A stretch of DNA of 64,000 bases from Gliomastix tumulicola (GCA_001599755.1 BCHX01000003.1:5107782-5171781), one strand, 5' to 3'; counted from the first letter of the stretch, positions 12,710 to 25,994 are shown. Translations and numbers: made by a program. Notes: a model not told the origin generated them from the letters alone.

Positions 12710-13204
12710 TATTATAACTTAACCTCCGGTCATTATAATAGGTCACGCCATATGGGGGCTCACGTGCAAGGTGCCCTAGGTAACTAAAGTATACCTATAG
12801 CTTAACTTACCCTAGACCTATTTAAAATATTTAGGTAAATACCCTAAATAACTATAAGTTATTCACCTAGTTTAAGTGAACTTAGTAAATAATAAGTTTA
12901 TAATATTTAAGTGAATATTAGTAAACACCCTAGTATATATATTATAGTTATTACTAGATAAATTAAATAGTTTACTAGCTATTAATAAAGCACTTTACTT
13001 AGATATACCCTTTACTAATAAGTATATTAAGCTAAAGTATTCTTTACTAATACTAGTTTCTCTTAGCTTTACTAATATTTATAATTTATTAACTATAACT
13101 ATTATCTTACTTAATTAAGATATCCTAGAGTTCTAAGAATATAAAATATTATTTAAACCCTAATTTAATTACTCTATATTAAATAGATTACTTTATTTAT
13201 TATA
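12710..13204 (+). repeat. 5' LTR (495 bp)
   Basis: Aligns end to end with 20,131-20,625. It starts TATTATAAC and ends TTATTATA, RIP-altered forms of TG...CA. Positions 12,926-13,204 are shared with the LTRs of the other copies, while 12,710-12,925 are specific to this copy. Confidence 0.85.
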
Positions 13205-16200
13205 TATTAATAGCTTTTATTTAAACCTTACTATATTAAAGATTAAATAATATTAAAATACTATATTTATTACTAGAAGTTTTAATACTAGTAGGTTACT
13301 TACTACCTCTAGTATTAACCCTAAGTAAGTGGATATCCCTATAGTTACTTTACCTACTAATAATAATAGTAATAATTCTAATAATAAAAAAACTAAGTAA
13401 CTTTACTAGAATCTTTAAATACTTTAATAATAAAGTAATAATAATATATACCTATTTAGTAACTTACTTTATATACTTTAAGAGTAGTTTAAAGCTATTA
13501 ATAAATAAAAGAAGTATAAACTTTAAACCTTATATAAGTACTTTAAATAAGTTCTTAGTAAACTCTAGGATAAAGTAAATTATAATACTAAGTAGTACTA
13601 ATTATAACTTAAAGAAGTATATAGTACTATATATATTACCTAAGGGAGTAAGAAGACTAAAGAGATCTTTAAACCTATAGCTTTAAAATTATATAATAAG
13701 AGCCCTAAGAAGCTTTACTTTTTTATTATTAAGCTAAAGATATACTTTAAATACTACTTTATATTATTTATTAGTAATATCTATAAGGTTAAGTTTACAC
13801 TTAGCTACCTTAAGGGGAAGTTATTATAATAGTTCTAACCCTAAATAAATAAGTATATTAAAGATTAAGTTAATAATACTATACTTAAACTATATAGAAG
13901 TTTTAATATATTTAAGTATATACTTACTTAACTCTATAATACTATTAATAAAGAAGAGAAAGCCTACTAGAAGTTAAATTAACTATAATAAACTAAAGCT
14001 ACTTTAAATTATATTACTAAAAGATAAATTCTTATAATATATTTTAACTAGGATAATTCTTACTTTATTAGTATTATATATAATAAACTTAAGGATAAAG
14101 TTAAAGATAAACTTACTTATAAATAATAACTCCTAATAAACTTTAATAAATAAGCTAAGCTAATTATTAAGATTAATAACTAATAATATACCTAATATAT
14201 AAAGAGAAAGTAAAGTAACTACTAGGAATACTATACTCTACTATATAGACTTAACTAAAGCTATTCTAAATAGTAATAATAATATAACTAGGGTAATTAA
14301 AACCCTAATAACTAAAAGTAAAATTTAAATAATACTATATTTAGGGCTATTATAAGAGCTAGTCCTATAGAACTAGATATACTATAATAAAAGGTAAGTA
14401 ATAATTAAGGATATTAACTTATTACTTACTATAACTATAATAAGTAAAAGTATAAGGTAAATATTTACCACTTACTAAAATAAAACTAAGCCCTATAAAT
14501 ATAAAGGTAAATTAACTAAAAACCTAAGAAGAAATTTAATACTATAAGAGAAATATTAAAGAATAAAGTATATAAGTTAGCCTTATAAGAAGTATACTAG
14601 GAAGATAATTACTATATCTATATATTAAATAAACTTAATACTTAATTAAGGAGGTTTAATATAATATAATATAACTTAAGTAATAAAGCCTACCTTAAGA
14701 ATAATAACCCCTATAATAAAAGTATATATAATATAGAGGAATTTAATAAAGAAGAGCTAGCTAGTTAGGAGCTAAAATCTAATAATAGTAAGAGTAGCCT
14801 ATTTTCTAATAGGTATTAAAAGTTCTTTTAATTTCTTATAGAAATACTATATAATATTTACCTTTAAGGAGTTATAAATCTATAATTTAAAGAAGGGGAT
14901 TACTTACTCCTTAAACTAAAGCACTAATTATATAATTAGATTTTATAGATCTTATACTATATATATACCTATAAGGAATATATAAAATAAAAAGCTACTA
15001 ATAGGATATACCCTATATATAATAAACCTAACCCTATTATTAAACCTTACTAGGTATATAAAATAAAAGCCTATAAAATATAATAAGTCTAATATAGAGA
15101 GGTAATAATCTAGTTTATAAGATCTAAGAGCTATTAAGATTTTAATACCCTTAATAACTATTAGAATAAATACTATAAAGTCTACTAATAGTAGAAGATT
15201 AATAAGTAATATAAATAATAAAAGTAGAAAGTAAAATAATATATATAGAGAATTATATATTAATAATAATAAAATAAAAAGTAATATTAAAAATAATAAA
15301 AGTAAAAGGGAGAACTACTAATAGAGGAACCTATAGAAATAACTATTACTATAAATATCTTTAATAAATACTACCCCTATAGGGAATATAGACTAGATGA
15401 AAACCTTAATAATATTTATAGAGATTTATACTATATAAAGAACTAAAGGTTTAACTTTAATACTAAGCTTAGAGGAACCCTAAATAACTTTACTTAATAC
15501 TAGTATATTATAAGGAACTACTATAATAAATATAGATAATACCCTATATAGGAGGAAGTATATTACACCCTTAATAATATTTCTATTTACTACTAAAATA
15601 ATAATTAAGTAAAAAACTAAATATATTAAATATAATAAGAGCTATAAACTAATTAACCCCTTATAAGGCCCTTAGAGCTATATAAAGTAAATAGAAAAAC
15701 CTAAAGAGACTAATAAATATTACTTTAGAAGTTTAAATATAGGGATAAAGCTTTAAGGCACTATTAAATAATAAAACTATATATAATATTATTTTACCTT
15801 AAGTAATACACCTACACTAACTCCTATAATATAAGAAGGTAAAGCTAGAAACACTTATAACACTTTTTAAGCCTAAATAAGGAAAGTAAATACTAATTAT
15901 AGATATAGAGATTAATTACCTTTAATACACTATAGCTAGCTAAGAGATATTTATTTAATTTAATATCTTTAACTTAAATAAAGAAGATATAATACTAAGG
16001 TTTAAATAATTATAGATAAATAACCCTATAGTTAACTAAAGTAATAGCTATCTAGTATAATAGGATATATTAAAGCTCCTAGACTATTAATATTTAAAAA
16101 AGATAAAATTTTATAATAAATCTACCTAGATAGTAAACCTTAATAAGAGAATTAAAAAAGCACTTAATAAATAAGAATAAAATATAGTAATAACCTAAAT

Positions 16201-16559
16201 AGTAACACACCCTAATTATAAACTTACTCTATAATAAGAATAATAAATTAAGAAGTAAGCACTTAACTAAATATAGTATTACTTTTAAAGTGTAAAGCTA
16301 TATATAGAAAAAAAGTTATAGGAGAAATAAGAAGCCCCTATAAATAAAATAAAATATATTTTACTATAGTACTATATTTATAAGAAGTTATTTATAAATA
16401 AACTTAAAATAAAACTCCTAGAATATATAAAATAAAATTATAAGATTAAAATTATAAATAATAAAAACCCTTTATTTAATAAAATATATCTACTTAACTA
16501 GCTATAGCTTAAGACTTTAAGAGAGTACCTTAATAAAATACTATAAAAAGAATATATTT

Positions 16560-17400
16560 AATACTTAATATTATTAATAGGCTACCTTATTATATTTATA
16601 TTAAAGAAAAATAAAAAGCTTAAACTATATATTAACTACTAAATACTAAATATTATTATAAAGAAAGATAAAATACTACTACTACTTATAAATAAGCTTA
16701 AGGATAAACTTACTAGTAGTAATATCTTTATTATATTTAACCTTAAGGGAGTATATAACCTTATTTAAATTAAGGAAGAAGATAAGTGGAAAATAGTATT
16801 TTACACTAAATTTAGACTTTTTAAGTATTTAATTATACCTTTTAGGCTTATTAATACCCTAGCTATATTTTAAAGAATAATTAATAATATACTATAAGAA
16901 TACCTTAATATATTTATAGTTATATACCTTAATAATATCTTTATTTACTTTAAAAATAAGTAATAATATAAGGAATATATCTATAAGGTCCTTATAAAAC
17001 TATAAGAAGTAAACTTATTTATTAATCTAAAGAAGAGTAATTTCTATATAAAGGAAGTAGAATTTCTTAAATATATTATTTAACTAGGTAAAATTACTAT
17101 AAAACTAGTAAAAGTAGCTATAATTAAAGAATAAGTATAGCTTAAGTTTATTAAAGAAATTTAAGTATTTATTAATTTTATAAACTATTACTAATACTTT
17201 ATTAAGGACTTTAGTAAAATTATAAACCTACTTATAGAAGCTATTAAGAAGAATTAGGAGTTTAAGTAAATACTAGTATACTAGTAAGTATTTAATAAAA
17301 TTAAGAACTATATTATATTAAAACCTATACTTATTATATTTAATTTTAAGAAACCTATTAAACTAAAAATAAATACTTCTAATTTTATAGTTATAAGATA
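16560..17400 (+). pseudogene. Reverse-transcriptase footprint of the 12.7-kb retroelement
   Basis: Frame +, with stops, shows the order of a Ty3/gypsy reverse transcriptase: a segment ending in a PFxLxN-like block at about 16,836-16,858, then a YLxxIFIY catalytic block at about 16,924-16,946 with the aspartates altered. The same region reads at roughly 50.4-50.9 kb on the minus strand of the other complete copy. Inactive; no product is expected. Confidence 0.7.
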
Positions 17401-17999
17401 AATAAAATAATAAGATAACTAAAGTAGAATTAAACCTATTATATTCTTTTTATAAAAGTTATATAGAGTAAAGCTAAATTACCCTATCTATAATAAGGAA
17501 TTTTTAGTAATTATACTATACTTTAAGAAGTATTAATACTACCTACTAGGAAGTAAGTATAAGGTAATAGTATATACTAATTATAAGAATATTATATATT
17601 TTATAATAATATAAGAACTTAATAGTTAATAACTTCACTATATAGAAATAATAGTTAAGTTTAACTATAAAATTATTTATAGAAAAGAATTAAAGAATAG
17701 AAGAGCTAATATACTAAGCTAAAAACTAAAGTATAATATAAGATATATTATTATAAAAGGATAAATCTTTAGAAAAACTAATAATAGTAAGATCTAATAG
17801 ATTTAACTTAATATAATTAAAAAAGGAAAGTAGATTAATACTACCTATACACTATTAACTAAAGATAATAATAAACCTAATATCTATATTAATAAAAGTA
17901 ATAAGAAATAGCTATAAATAATACTTACTAGTACCTTTAATATAATTAAAGTATAGATAAAATAATATAAAAATAAAGAATTACCTAAGGATATCTTAT

Positions 18000-19420
18000 A
18001 GGATAATAGCTATATAATCTATTTACCTTTAGTATTAAATAATAGCCTCCTAGGAGTATAAAGAATATAAAGTAAAGTAGAAAACTATATATAGGTACCT
18101 ATAAAGCTATAAAAATAACTTATTAAGGAAGTCTATAAGGACCTTATAGTAGAATACCCTAGGATCTAGAGGACCCTTAAATAAATTAAATAAAGCTATA
18201 ATTAGAAAAAGATTAATAAAGATATAGAAGGGATTATAAGATAATATTAGGAATATTACCTTATTAAGCTAATATAATATAAACCCTATAAAGAACTATA
18301 ACTACTACTAGTCCTAATAAAACTATAAACCTTTATTATATAGGATTATATTATAAAGCTACTATACTCCTTTAAGCTAAATAATAATAAAAAGTATAAT
18401 AGTATATTTATTATTATAAATTACTTTATAAAGTATACTTACTTTATCCTATATTCAGAAGAAAGTAATATAGAAGTACTAATATATTAGTTTATTAAAA
18501 TAATAGTAAGCTAATATAAGCTATTAAATAAGATTATTTCTAATAAAGGAATAATATTTATATTTAAGTTTTAGTAAAGCTTAATAAGAAGACTTAAAGT
18601 TAACTATAAGCTTAATATAGTAAAATAACTATAAATAAATAAATAAATAAAAAAACTTAACTAAATACTTAAGTAGTACCTATAGTATTATATTAACTAT
18701 AACTAAAATAACTAAGTTAAATATCTACTAATAGCTTAATTTATATATAACTTAATACTATAGGAATTCACTAAAGTTTTATTATTTAAAGCTAACTTTA
18801 AATATAAACTATTATAGTAAAAGTAGCCTAGGGAAGAGCCACTTATAAATAAAGCTATTCTTATAGTATAAGAACTATTTAACCTATATAATAAAATAAG
18901 AAAATAACTTAAGTTTATATATAAATATATAGTAAAATACTATAACTAAGGAAGGTTAAAAGGATTAACCTTTAAAGAGGGAGAGATAATTTACCTACTT
19001 TAATAAGGAATTATAATAATATAGTTAAATAATAAATTAAACTATAAAAAACTTAAACTCTTTAAAGTTAAAAAGAAAATTTTAATATTTAACTATTAAC
19101 TTTTATTACTTATAAGTATATAACTACACCTAGTTTTTTATATTTTACTTTTAGAGCTAATATTAGAAGGTACTAAGATAAATAAACTATACCTATATAT
19201 TAAAGTATATAATAAAGTATTTAAAGTAAAAGTAATCTTAAATAAGTAAAAAATTAATAATAAAGATAAATATAAAATTAAATAAAAAGAATATAAGAAT
19301 AAATATAATACCTAGGAACTAATTAAAAACCTAAAGGGTACTTAATATTTACTAAAGGTATACCACTAAAGTCACCTTAAGTAATATTACCTAATAACCT
19401 AGCTAGTAAAATATTACTAA
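18000..19420 (+). pseudogene. Integrase and chromodomain-like footprint
   Basis: A stretch around 18,390-18,470 reads as the integrase core strand (FI..V..FTKYTYF-like, with changes). Near 19,315-19,370 a W-E-L-I-x-N-L-like block followed by a Y-H motif resembles the chromodomain found at the end of chromovirus integrases. The frame is destroyed by stops. Assigned by eye only. Confidence 0.45.
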
Positions 19421-20114
19421 AAGAAATAGTTAATTAATTAATTACCTTTAAAGAGTAAGCTTATTATATCTAGGCTAAAGCTTCTTACTCCTACTACTAT
19501 ACCTACTCTAGCTTCTCCTTTTAGGCTTATTCTTTTACCTCTTTCTACTCCTTCTCTTCTAACTCCTCTATTAATAAGAGATCTTAGTAAATTATCTTAA
19601 TACCCTTACTCTTTAGTATTTACTATATCTTATATAGGTAACTAATATATATTAAAGACTTATTTAATTATTACTAATACTCCTCTATTAATACCTTAGC
19701 CTTAGCCTCTTCCTCCTCTAAATACTTCAGCTTTAAGTTAATATATTAAACTATAAAGAAGGGTTAATAAGAAAGAATACACTATATAAAATAAGGTAAG
19801 TATATAGGAAGATATTACTACATATAAGTAGTTATATATTTAACTAGCTAAGAAACACCTATTATAATAACTAATATTATTCACTATAAAATACTAATTA
19901 AATATATTAAAATAATAAGAGTATAATATAAACTTAAAACTAAATAAGTAAATATATTTAAACTTTACTATATAATACTTCTTATTATTATAGGATTTTT
20001 TAGCTTTTTTAATTTAACCTAATATTATATTAGTAAAATATTATTAAAGGGAAGTTATAGGTGTAAAAAAAATAAAAGTATATATAGTTTTATAGGTCTT
20101 AGGATAAAGACCTT

Positions 20115-20130
20115 AGGAGAGAGGAGATTA
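20115..20130 (+). other. Polypurine tract
   Basis: All-purine run except the terminal TT, immediately before the 3' LTR. This is the plus-strand primer site of LTR retroelements, and an equivalent tract adjoins the other two copies. Confidence 0.7.
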
Positions 20131-20625
20131 TATTATAACCTAACCTCTAGTTATTATAATAGGTTATATTATATAGGGGCTTATATATAAGGTGCCCTAG
20201 GTAACTAAAGTATACCTATAGCTTAACTTACCCTAGACCTATTTAGAATATTTAGGTAAATACCCTAAATAATTATAGGTTATTTACCTAGTTTAAGTAA
20301 ACTTAATAAATAATAGGTTTATAATATTTAGGTGAATATTAGTAAACACCTTAGTATATATACTATAATTATTATTAGATAAATTAAATAGCTTACTAGC
20401 TATTAATAAAGTACTTTACTTAAATATACCCTTTACTAATAAGTATACTAAGCTAAAGTATTCTTTACTAATACTAGTTCCTCTTAGCCTTACTAATACT
20501 TATAACTTATTAACTATAACTACTACCTTATTTAGTTAAAATATCCTAGAGTTCTAAGAATATAAAATATTATTTAAACCCTAATCCAACTACCCTACAC
20601 TAAATAGATCACCCTATTTGTCATA
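20131..20625 (+). repeat. 3' LTR (495 bp)
   Basis: Same length as the 5' LTR, differing mainly by C/T and G/A changes. It retains a less mutated end (CACCCTATTTGTCATA), which helped fix the terminus. Confidence 0.85.
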
Positions 20626-20999
20626 TTATATTATTTATAGTATTTATAGCCCCTTATTAAAATACTTTAAATCTAAGAGTATTTTAAAAGCTAGTATTAA
20701 GTATTTATCTTTTTATATTATCCCTTAGCTTAAAGTATAAAAGTAGCTTATTATTAATAGAAGTAAAGCTATTAAGTATATAAAATATTAATTACTTAAG
20801 CTACTTTTACTTTTAATAAAATATTATATATTAAATAAAGCTTTTATTTTTAACCTAGAAGACTTAAAATAAACTAATTAAATTAATAATAGTAAAAGCT
20901 TTATTAGCTAAAGTAAGGCTAATAAAGATAAAAATAAGGTAAAATAGTAGCCTCCTTATAGTAGTAAAGAAAGAAATAATCTTATAGGTATACCTATTA
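20626..20999. repeat. RIP-degraded AT-rich flank
   Basis: No ORF and no motif recognised. It begins with TTATA, the right-hand target duplication of the retroelement. Confidence 0.5.
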
Positions 21000-21330
21000 T
21001 AAAGTGGGGCACACTTAACTTAATAAATAACACTATTATTAGACTTAGAAGAATTTAATACTTCTAGGCCTAGGCCTAGAAGAACTTAAGAGCTAGATAG
21101 CTCTTATAGACCTATATAAAATACTCTATAATATCTTAAGATCTAGCTATAATAATAATATACTCTTTTAACTATATATTAATTATTAAAATCTCTTTAT
21201 TATTATTAAGATATTATTCTTATAAACTCTTTATTAATTAAGATATTATTATATCTTTTTTAAGTATCTTTTTATTTTATCTTTATTAATTTTTTTACTT
21301 ATTTTTAAAGATATAATCTTAAGATTTTAT
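21000..21330 (-). repeat. AT-rich repeat B, right copy (inverted relative to 8.31-8.64 kb)
   Basis: Starts AAGTGGGGCACACTTAACTT and matches the reverse complement of 8,311-8,635. It contains the same 22-bp palindrome (21,061-21,082) and the adjoining AGAGCTAGATAGCTCT stem. This copy is not interrupted by the LTR element, so it continues into 21.33-22.5 kb. Confidence 0.75.
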
Positions 21331-22540
21331 ATATTACTAAATTTAATTTTCCTTTATTTATATATTAAATTTTATTTAAAATAAACTTATTTTAATAAAA
21401 TTAAGTTATAATATATTTTATTAAAATAAATAAAATTATATAAGTATAGTAGATTAATATTCCCCCTTCTTAGTAAGAATTCTCTTAAGAATTTAAAAAT
21501 CCTTATTAAAAGTAGCTATAATTTCTTTAAAGTTCTTTTTATTTAGTAATTAAATTAGCCCTCTTTAAAAATCTTTATATAATTTATTTTTTAGCTTTTT
21601 CTTTTTATTATTAATAATTTCTACTAATTATACTTTAATATAAAAGAAGAATAAATAAATTCTAGTAAAATTAATTTAATATTATTTTATAAAGAAAATA
21701 CTTATATTATAAGTAATATTAAAGATTAATAATATAAATAAATTATTAAATCCTAATATAAGCTTCTTATTAATATTAAATAAATATAATTAATATTAAA
21801 GTATAAAGTATTTATTATACTATTATAATTTAAATTAATATTAAAAGAGAAAAAAAATATAAAATTATAAATTATACTTTAAGTATTTCCCTATTATTAT
21901 TTCTATTTATATAATAGTTAGTAATATTAATATAAAGTTACTTATATTAATATTAATACTTTTATAATATATCTTTAAATTATATATTATATTATTTATA
22001 AATATAATTAAGAAAATTTATTATTATCTCTTAATTTATATTTTAAATTATATTTTTCTAATTACTTAAGTTATTAATCTTATAATATTTAATAAAATAA
22101 TTAATATTAAAAGCTTATATAAATTATTCTTTTATATTTTTTATTTATATAAAATTCTTATAATATTAATATTAATATTATTAATATAATTAAATTAAAG
22201 AAAGTATATATTTTTTAACTATTTATTAAAAATAAAAAATAATAAAAATAAATAAAAACTATTATTTTATAAATATTATTAATTATTTTATTAATTAATT
22301 AAAATTAATTTTAAAAATAAAAATAATAAATTTTTATACTTTTTATAAAATAATAAGTCTAAAATAAGAAACCCTTAGTACTTTAATAAATCCCTCTAGG
22401 TAAAGATTTATTAACTACTTTATATATTTTATTATAGGTATAAGGTACTTTTATACACCTAGTACCCCTTAGTATCCTAACCTCTAAAAGTAGCGGTAGA
22501 TACCTCTAGATCTAGTGGTCTTAATACTAACTTCTTAACT
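21331..22540. repeat. RIP-degraded AT-rich repeat, remainder of repeat B
   Basis: AT-rich and without ORFs. It presumably continues repeat B past the point where the left copy is cut by an LTR element. Composition returns to normal over 22,470-22,560. Confidence 0.5.
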
Positions 22541-24523
22541 TAGTCTATATATTTCGCGTCACATGTGAGGGATACGTCGACTTCATTACCTTGGGGAAGA
22601 CTGACGAACTATAGAAGTATTAAACTCGCTCACACTTCTGGCAGCGTAGACAAGCAATCTTCGACTCGAAGAGGTTGATTTAATCTTCACCGACGGACCG
22701 GAACCCTGTCCTAGCTGGTCGAGAGATGCCTCAACGGAGCAAAGCGGGACTCCCGGTCACTACCATTCTAGGAAACGAGGACGACAAAAACGGCAATATC
22801 CTTGAAGTTGAAGAGAAGAACATCGTCTAGGCTCTTTGAGGGAAGCTAGTGGTGTGGTTCTAGATATTCACTTGCTACAAGTGAAGGGTCATTAGCCATT
22901 CCCTGACTCTGGCCCTTATCACATATCATGTTTAGTCGACCACTTCTCTCACATTGAGGTCTTTTCTCCCCCCCTCTTGCCAAAGGTACCCCTCAAGATA
23001 CCAAAAGCCCAAGTGAACCGACTTCATCCATCGGGAGCTTTGTGCTCTGCATGTATTTCATAGCCCAATCTACCTACAGTAGTTGTTCACGCCCGCCCAG
23101 TGATGCCTGGGGTGGATAACTGCGGCGATCCGCGATGCAGTCCCCCACGACAAGTCTGAAGGAATCAATAGCGTCAGAAGCTCGTGGAACACCAAACAGC
23201 GAGAGGCGCGGGGGGCTACAGGTCCTAAGTCAATCAAGTGGCCTCAGCCCCGAACGTGAGAGATATGGAAGCCAAGTCGCCAAGCAGATGACATGGCATA
23301 TGCTGCTGGACCTTCAGTTATCCTGTACACACGCACACAGACCTTTACGGCCAATACGACCGATCCCGTGCCACGCGGAAGCACCAAAGGCCCTCGCTTC
23401 GCCTTCTTGGCACCCGGCCCCTCTGCTTCCATCCTGTTCCATTCCGCTCAGCCCACTCTTGTCACCGGACTCTCTTCTGAGGCAAGGACAGGCCAGATCC
23501 GCGCGTATTCTTTCCGCTACGGATCCTGAGATCATTCCGAATGCTACCATAATTTATGGATTTTTTTTTTTCGGTGTAGCGACGATCACTCGGACGACGG
23601 ACGTTGATATTCCACAGCAAGGGCTTTTTCCGTGACCAATGAAAATATGTTTTCGTCCCGATGTCGTGCCCGATGGCTTGAGCCACACGAAAATTTTGCT
23701 TTGTGTGATACCCCGACTCGCCCCCTGCCGCCGATCAGAAGTCCACTCGATACGAGCTGATCACTCTGGATGCAGGCGGTGACCGCACTGTTCGGCGACG
23801 AAGCGAGGCAGGAAGTGAGGACAGTGACGTGGCACTGGGGGCTGAAGAATCAATGGCTTTGGTGAAGGCTGTCTGTAGGCTTCCGTCTCATGGAGGGGGG
23901 TCTAGAATATCCGAGCCTTGCTGCCCCTCACACGCCAAGTCATACAGGAGAGGGGTCACTAGGCTTATGACTTGTCACGCTTGGGCCTGTACACTTTCGT
24001 ATCATGTTTGCCTCTCAGGCTGTGCAGTAGCAAGCTGTCTGTCGATGTGATGACCTGTTGATTAGAAGGTTTAGCTGACGACGGGTGGTCGAGTGCTCCC
24101 TTCGTGAATCCAGATCACGCATTTCGCCTGCCCACCCGTGTCATGTTGGAAGAAGCTCATCAGCCATCTCCCAGGGAGTCGGAGTCTTTCATGTGAAGGA
24201 GTTCGGGGTTTTTTTTTTTTTTTTTTTTCGTTTTTTCCAAGTGACGAGTAAGGGTGGTGAGGGGAGAATGAATCAAGCTTAGGCAAGGTCAGGCATGCAT
24301 GCATGCTTCACAATGGACTGAAGATGTTTGGATTTCATTGCTTTTTTTTATTGAACTATGTTTGTCATCCAGTGGCATTCCAGCCAGTACTCAAATCAGT
24401 GCTGTGTCGCTGATAGCTATCGTTGTCTCATTTCCCTGTGTTGGCAGTTACGCCAGCATGCACATGGTTGTGTCCCAGTAGTTTGTCATCCATCATCCAG
24501 TCTCTCTCTCTCTCGACACGCAC
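22541..24523. other. Intergenic, no gene recognised
   Basis: Normal composition. Several short overlapping frames exist (the longest plus-strand one is 23,135-23,635), but none has a recognisable motif or splice structure. A run of 20 T lies at 24,209-24,228. The last 400 bp are the 3' flank of the minus-strand glycosyltransferase. Confidence 0.5.
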
Positions 24524-25912
24524 TTAAGCGTATCCCAGAGCAGCCATCTTCAGGACGGCGCTCTCGACGGCGTCGGTGGCGCTCATGGCCTCGTTCTCGG
24601 CCTTGACCTTGGCGGACTTCTTCTTGAAGCTGGGCTCGGTCAGGACCCGGTTGATGGCGTCGGTGACCTGCTGGACCGAGGGCTCGCTCGTGCGGAGGTT
24701 GACGGCGACGCCGCAGTACTCGCCGCGGGCGGCGGCCTCGGGCTTCTCCTCGGAGATGCCCGCGAGGACCATGGGCACGCCGTTGATGGCGCCGTGGATG
24801 AAGCCGCCGTAGCCGGCGTTGAAGACGAAGACGGAGGCGTGGGGGAGGAGCACGTCGTAGGGGAAGTAGTCGAGGACGCGGACGTTGGAGGGGATGTCGA
24901 TGTCGGCGGGGAGGGTGGCGCCCTTGACGCCGAGCAGGGCGACGACGAGGAGGTCGTCGCGGTCAGCCAGGCCCTTGAGCGTGGGCAGGATCAGCTGGTG
25001 GTACTCGGTGGCGATGGTGCCCTGCGAGACGACGACGACGCGCTTCTGGCCGCTCGTGATCTCGTCCCAGAAGGGCGGGTAGACCTGGTCGGCCTTGGCG
25101 GGCTTCGCAGGGAGGGCGCCGACGAACTGGACCTTGGGGTGCCAGTCCGGGCGGGCGTACTCGAGGCTGGGCGGGCACATCTGCAGGGTCAGGTCGTGGG
25201 TGGTCTGCCACAGCTCCCACAGGATGTCGCGCCTGTAGTTGACGGCGCCGAGGCTGCGCATGTTCTCCTCGTCCATGTCGAGCAGGTGTGACCACTCGCC
25301 GTGCATGGCGTCGTGGCGGAGGGCGGCCATCTTCTCGCGGCCCTCGGGCGACGGGTCGGGCAGGAGACCCATGCCGATCGGGCCCGTGTCGACGCTCTTG
25401 ACGAAGTAGGCGAGGGCGTGCAGGTTGACGACGCGCGGGCGCTTGGTGAAGCCCTTGGGGAGCGGCGCGCCCAGGTACATGGGGTGCGTGCCCAGGAAGA
25501 AGGACTCGGTGACGATGACGATCTGGGACTCGGGGTCCTCCTCGTTCATCATCTCGAGCGTGGCGTAGACGCACTCCATCCTGACCTTGGTGGGCTTGAT
25601 GAAGAAGGTCGACATGTCGAAGGCGAGCTGCTCAGGGCCGGGGGGCACCTTGGCACGCGCGCCCATGGACTCGGCTGTCATCATGGGCTCGATCTCGACG
25701 GGGCGGCCGCCGAACTTCTTGATGGCGTCGAAGTACTCGATGCCCGCGATCATGGTGACATCGTAGCCGCGCTTGGAGAGGGCCTCGCTGACGCGGAGGA
25801 CCGGCGCCGTGTGGCCCGGGACGGGCGACGCGCAGGAGAGGATGCGAGGCTTCACCTCGGCATTCTCGAGGTTCAGGATCTCCTGGATCGGGGGTTCGGA
25901 GATGCCAGGCAT
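24524..25912 (-). CDS. UDP-glycosyltransferase, GT1/MGT-like
   Basis: Single-exon 462-residue protein of the GT-B fold. The N-terminal domain opens with a beta strand and the sugar-acceptor-side histidine in SPVPGHTAP (His34), followed by LRVSEALSKRGYDVT. The C-terminal nucleotide-sugar domain has VSQGT near the middle, DYFPYDVLLPHASVFVFNAGYGG, and GVPMVLAG..EEKPEAAAR, matching the donor-binding region of bacterial macrolide (YjiC/MGT) and fungal GT1 enzymes. The family transfers a sugar from a UDP-sugar to a small lipophilic acceptor; donor and acceptor are not predictable here. No signal peptide or C-terminal membrane anchor is evident, so it is probably cytosolic. The ATG at 25,912 has a good context (CCACCATG). 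The gene is much richer in G+C than its surroundings. No biosynthetic neighbours are present. Confidence 0.88.
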   Translation of the reverse strand: MPGISEPPIQEILNLENAEVKPRILSCASPVPGHTAPVLRVSEALSKRGYDVTMIAGIEYFDAIKKFGGRPVEIEPMMTAESMGARAKVPPGPEQLAFDMSTFFIKPTKVRMECVYATLEMMNEEDPESQIVIVTESFFLGTHPMYLGAPLPKGFTKRPRVVNLHALAYFVKSVDTGPIGMGLLPDPSPEGREKMAALRHDAMHGEWSHLLDMDEENMRSLGAVNYRRDILWELWQTTHDLTLQMCPPSLEYARPDWHPKVQFVGALPAKPAKADQVYPPFWDEITSGQKRVVVVSQGTIATEYHQLILPTLKGLADRDDLLVVALLGVKGATLPADIDIPSNVRVLDYFPYDVLLPHASVFVFNAGYGGFIHGAINGVPMVLAGISEEKPEAAARGEYCGVAVNLRTSEPSVQQVTDAINRVLTEPSFKKKSAKVKAENEAMSATDAVESAVLKMAALGYA

Positions 25913-25994
25913 GGTGGTCTGTCGTGGTCCTCTCTGCGGGACGAGAGCTGAGGGGGTGCTAGAGTGTTGAGGAGTAGTAGTAACTATACAGCTA

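Larger units (their letters stand above)
12710..20625 (+). mobile_element. Complete but RIP-inactivated Ty3/gypsy-type LTR retrotransposon
   Basis: A 7,916-bp element with two 495-bp LTRs, flanked by TTATA at 12,705-12,709 and 20,626-20,630. A purine tract (AGGAGAGAGGAGATTA) lies directly before the 3' LTR. The interior has no intact ORF. A plus-strand gag-pol order is still legible: a reverse-transcriptase footprint near 16.8-17.1 kb, an integrase-like stretch near 18.3-18.5 kb, and a chromodomain-like end near 19.3-19.4 kb. G-to-A type damage dominates on the coding strand: CpA remains here and there while TpG is nearly gone. All frames carry many stops, so it cannot encode a functional product. 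Confidence 0.85.

Noticed and set aside
24963..25574. 203-codon minus frame and plus frames at 24,794-25,291 and 25,301-25,951
   Set aside because: Shadows of the glycosyltransferase, low-complexity Arg/Pro or Gly/Val-rich sequences caused by G+C-rich codons.
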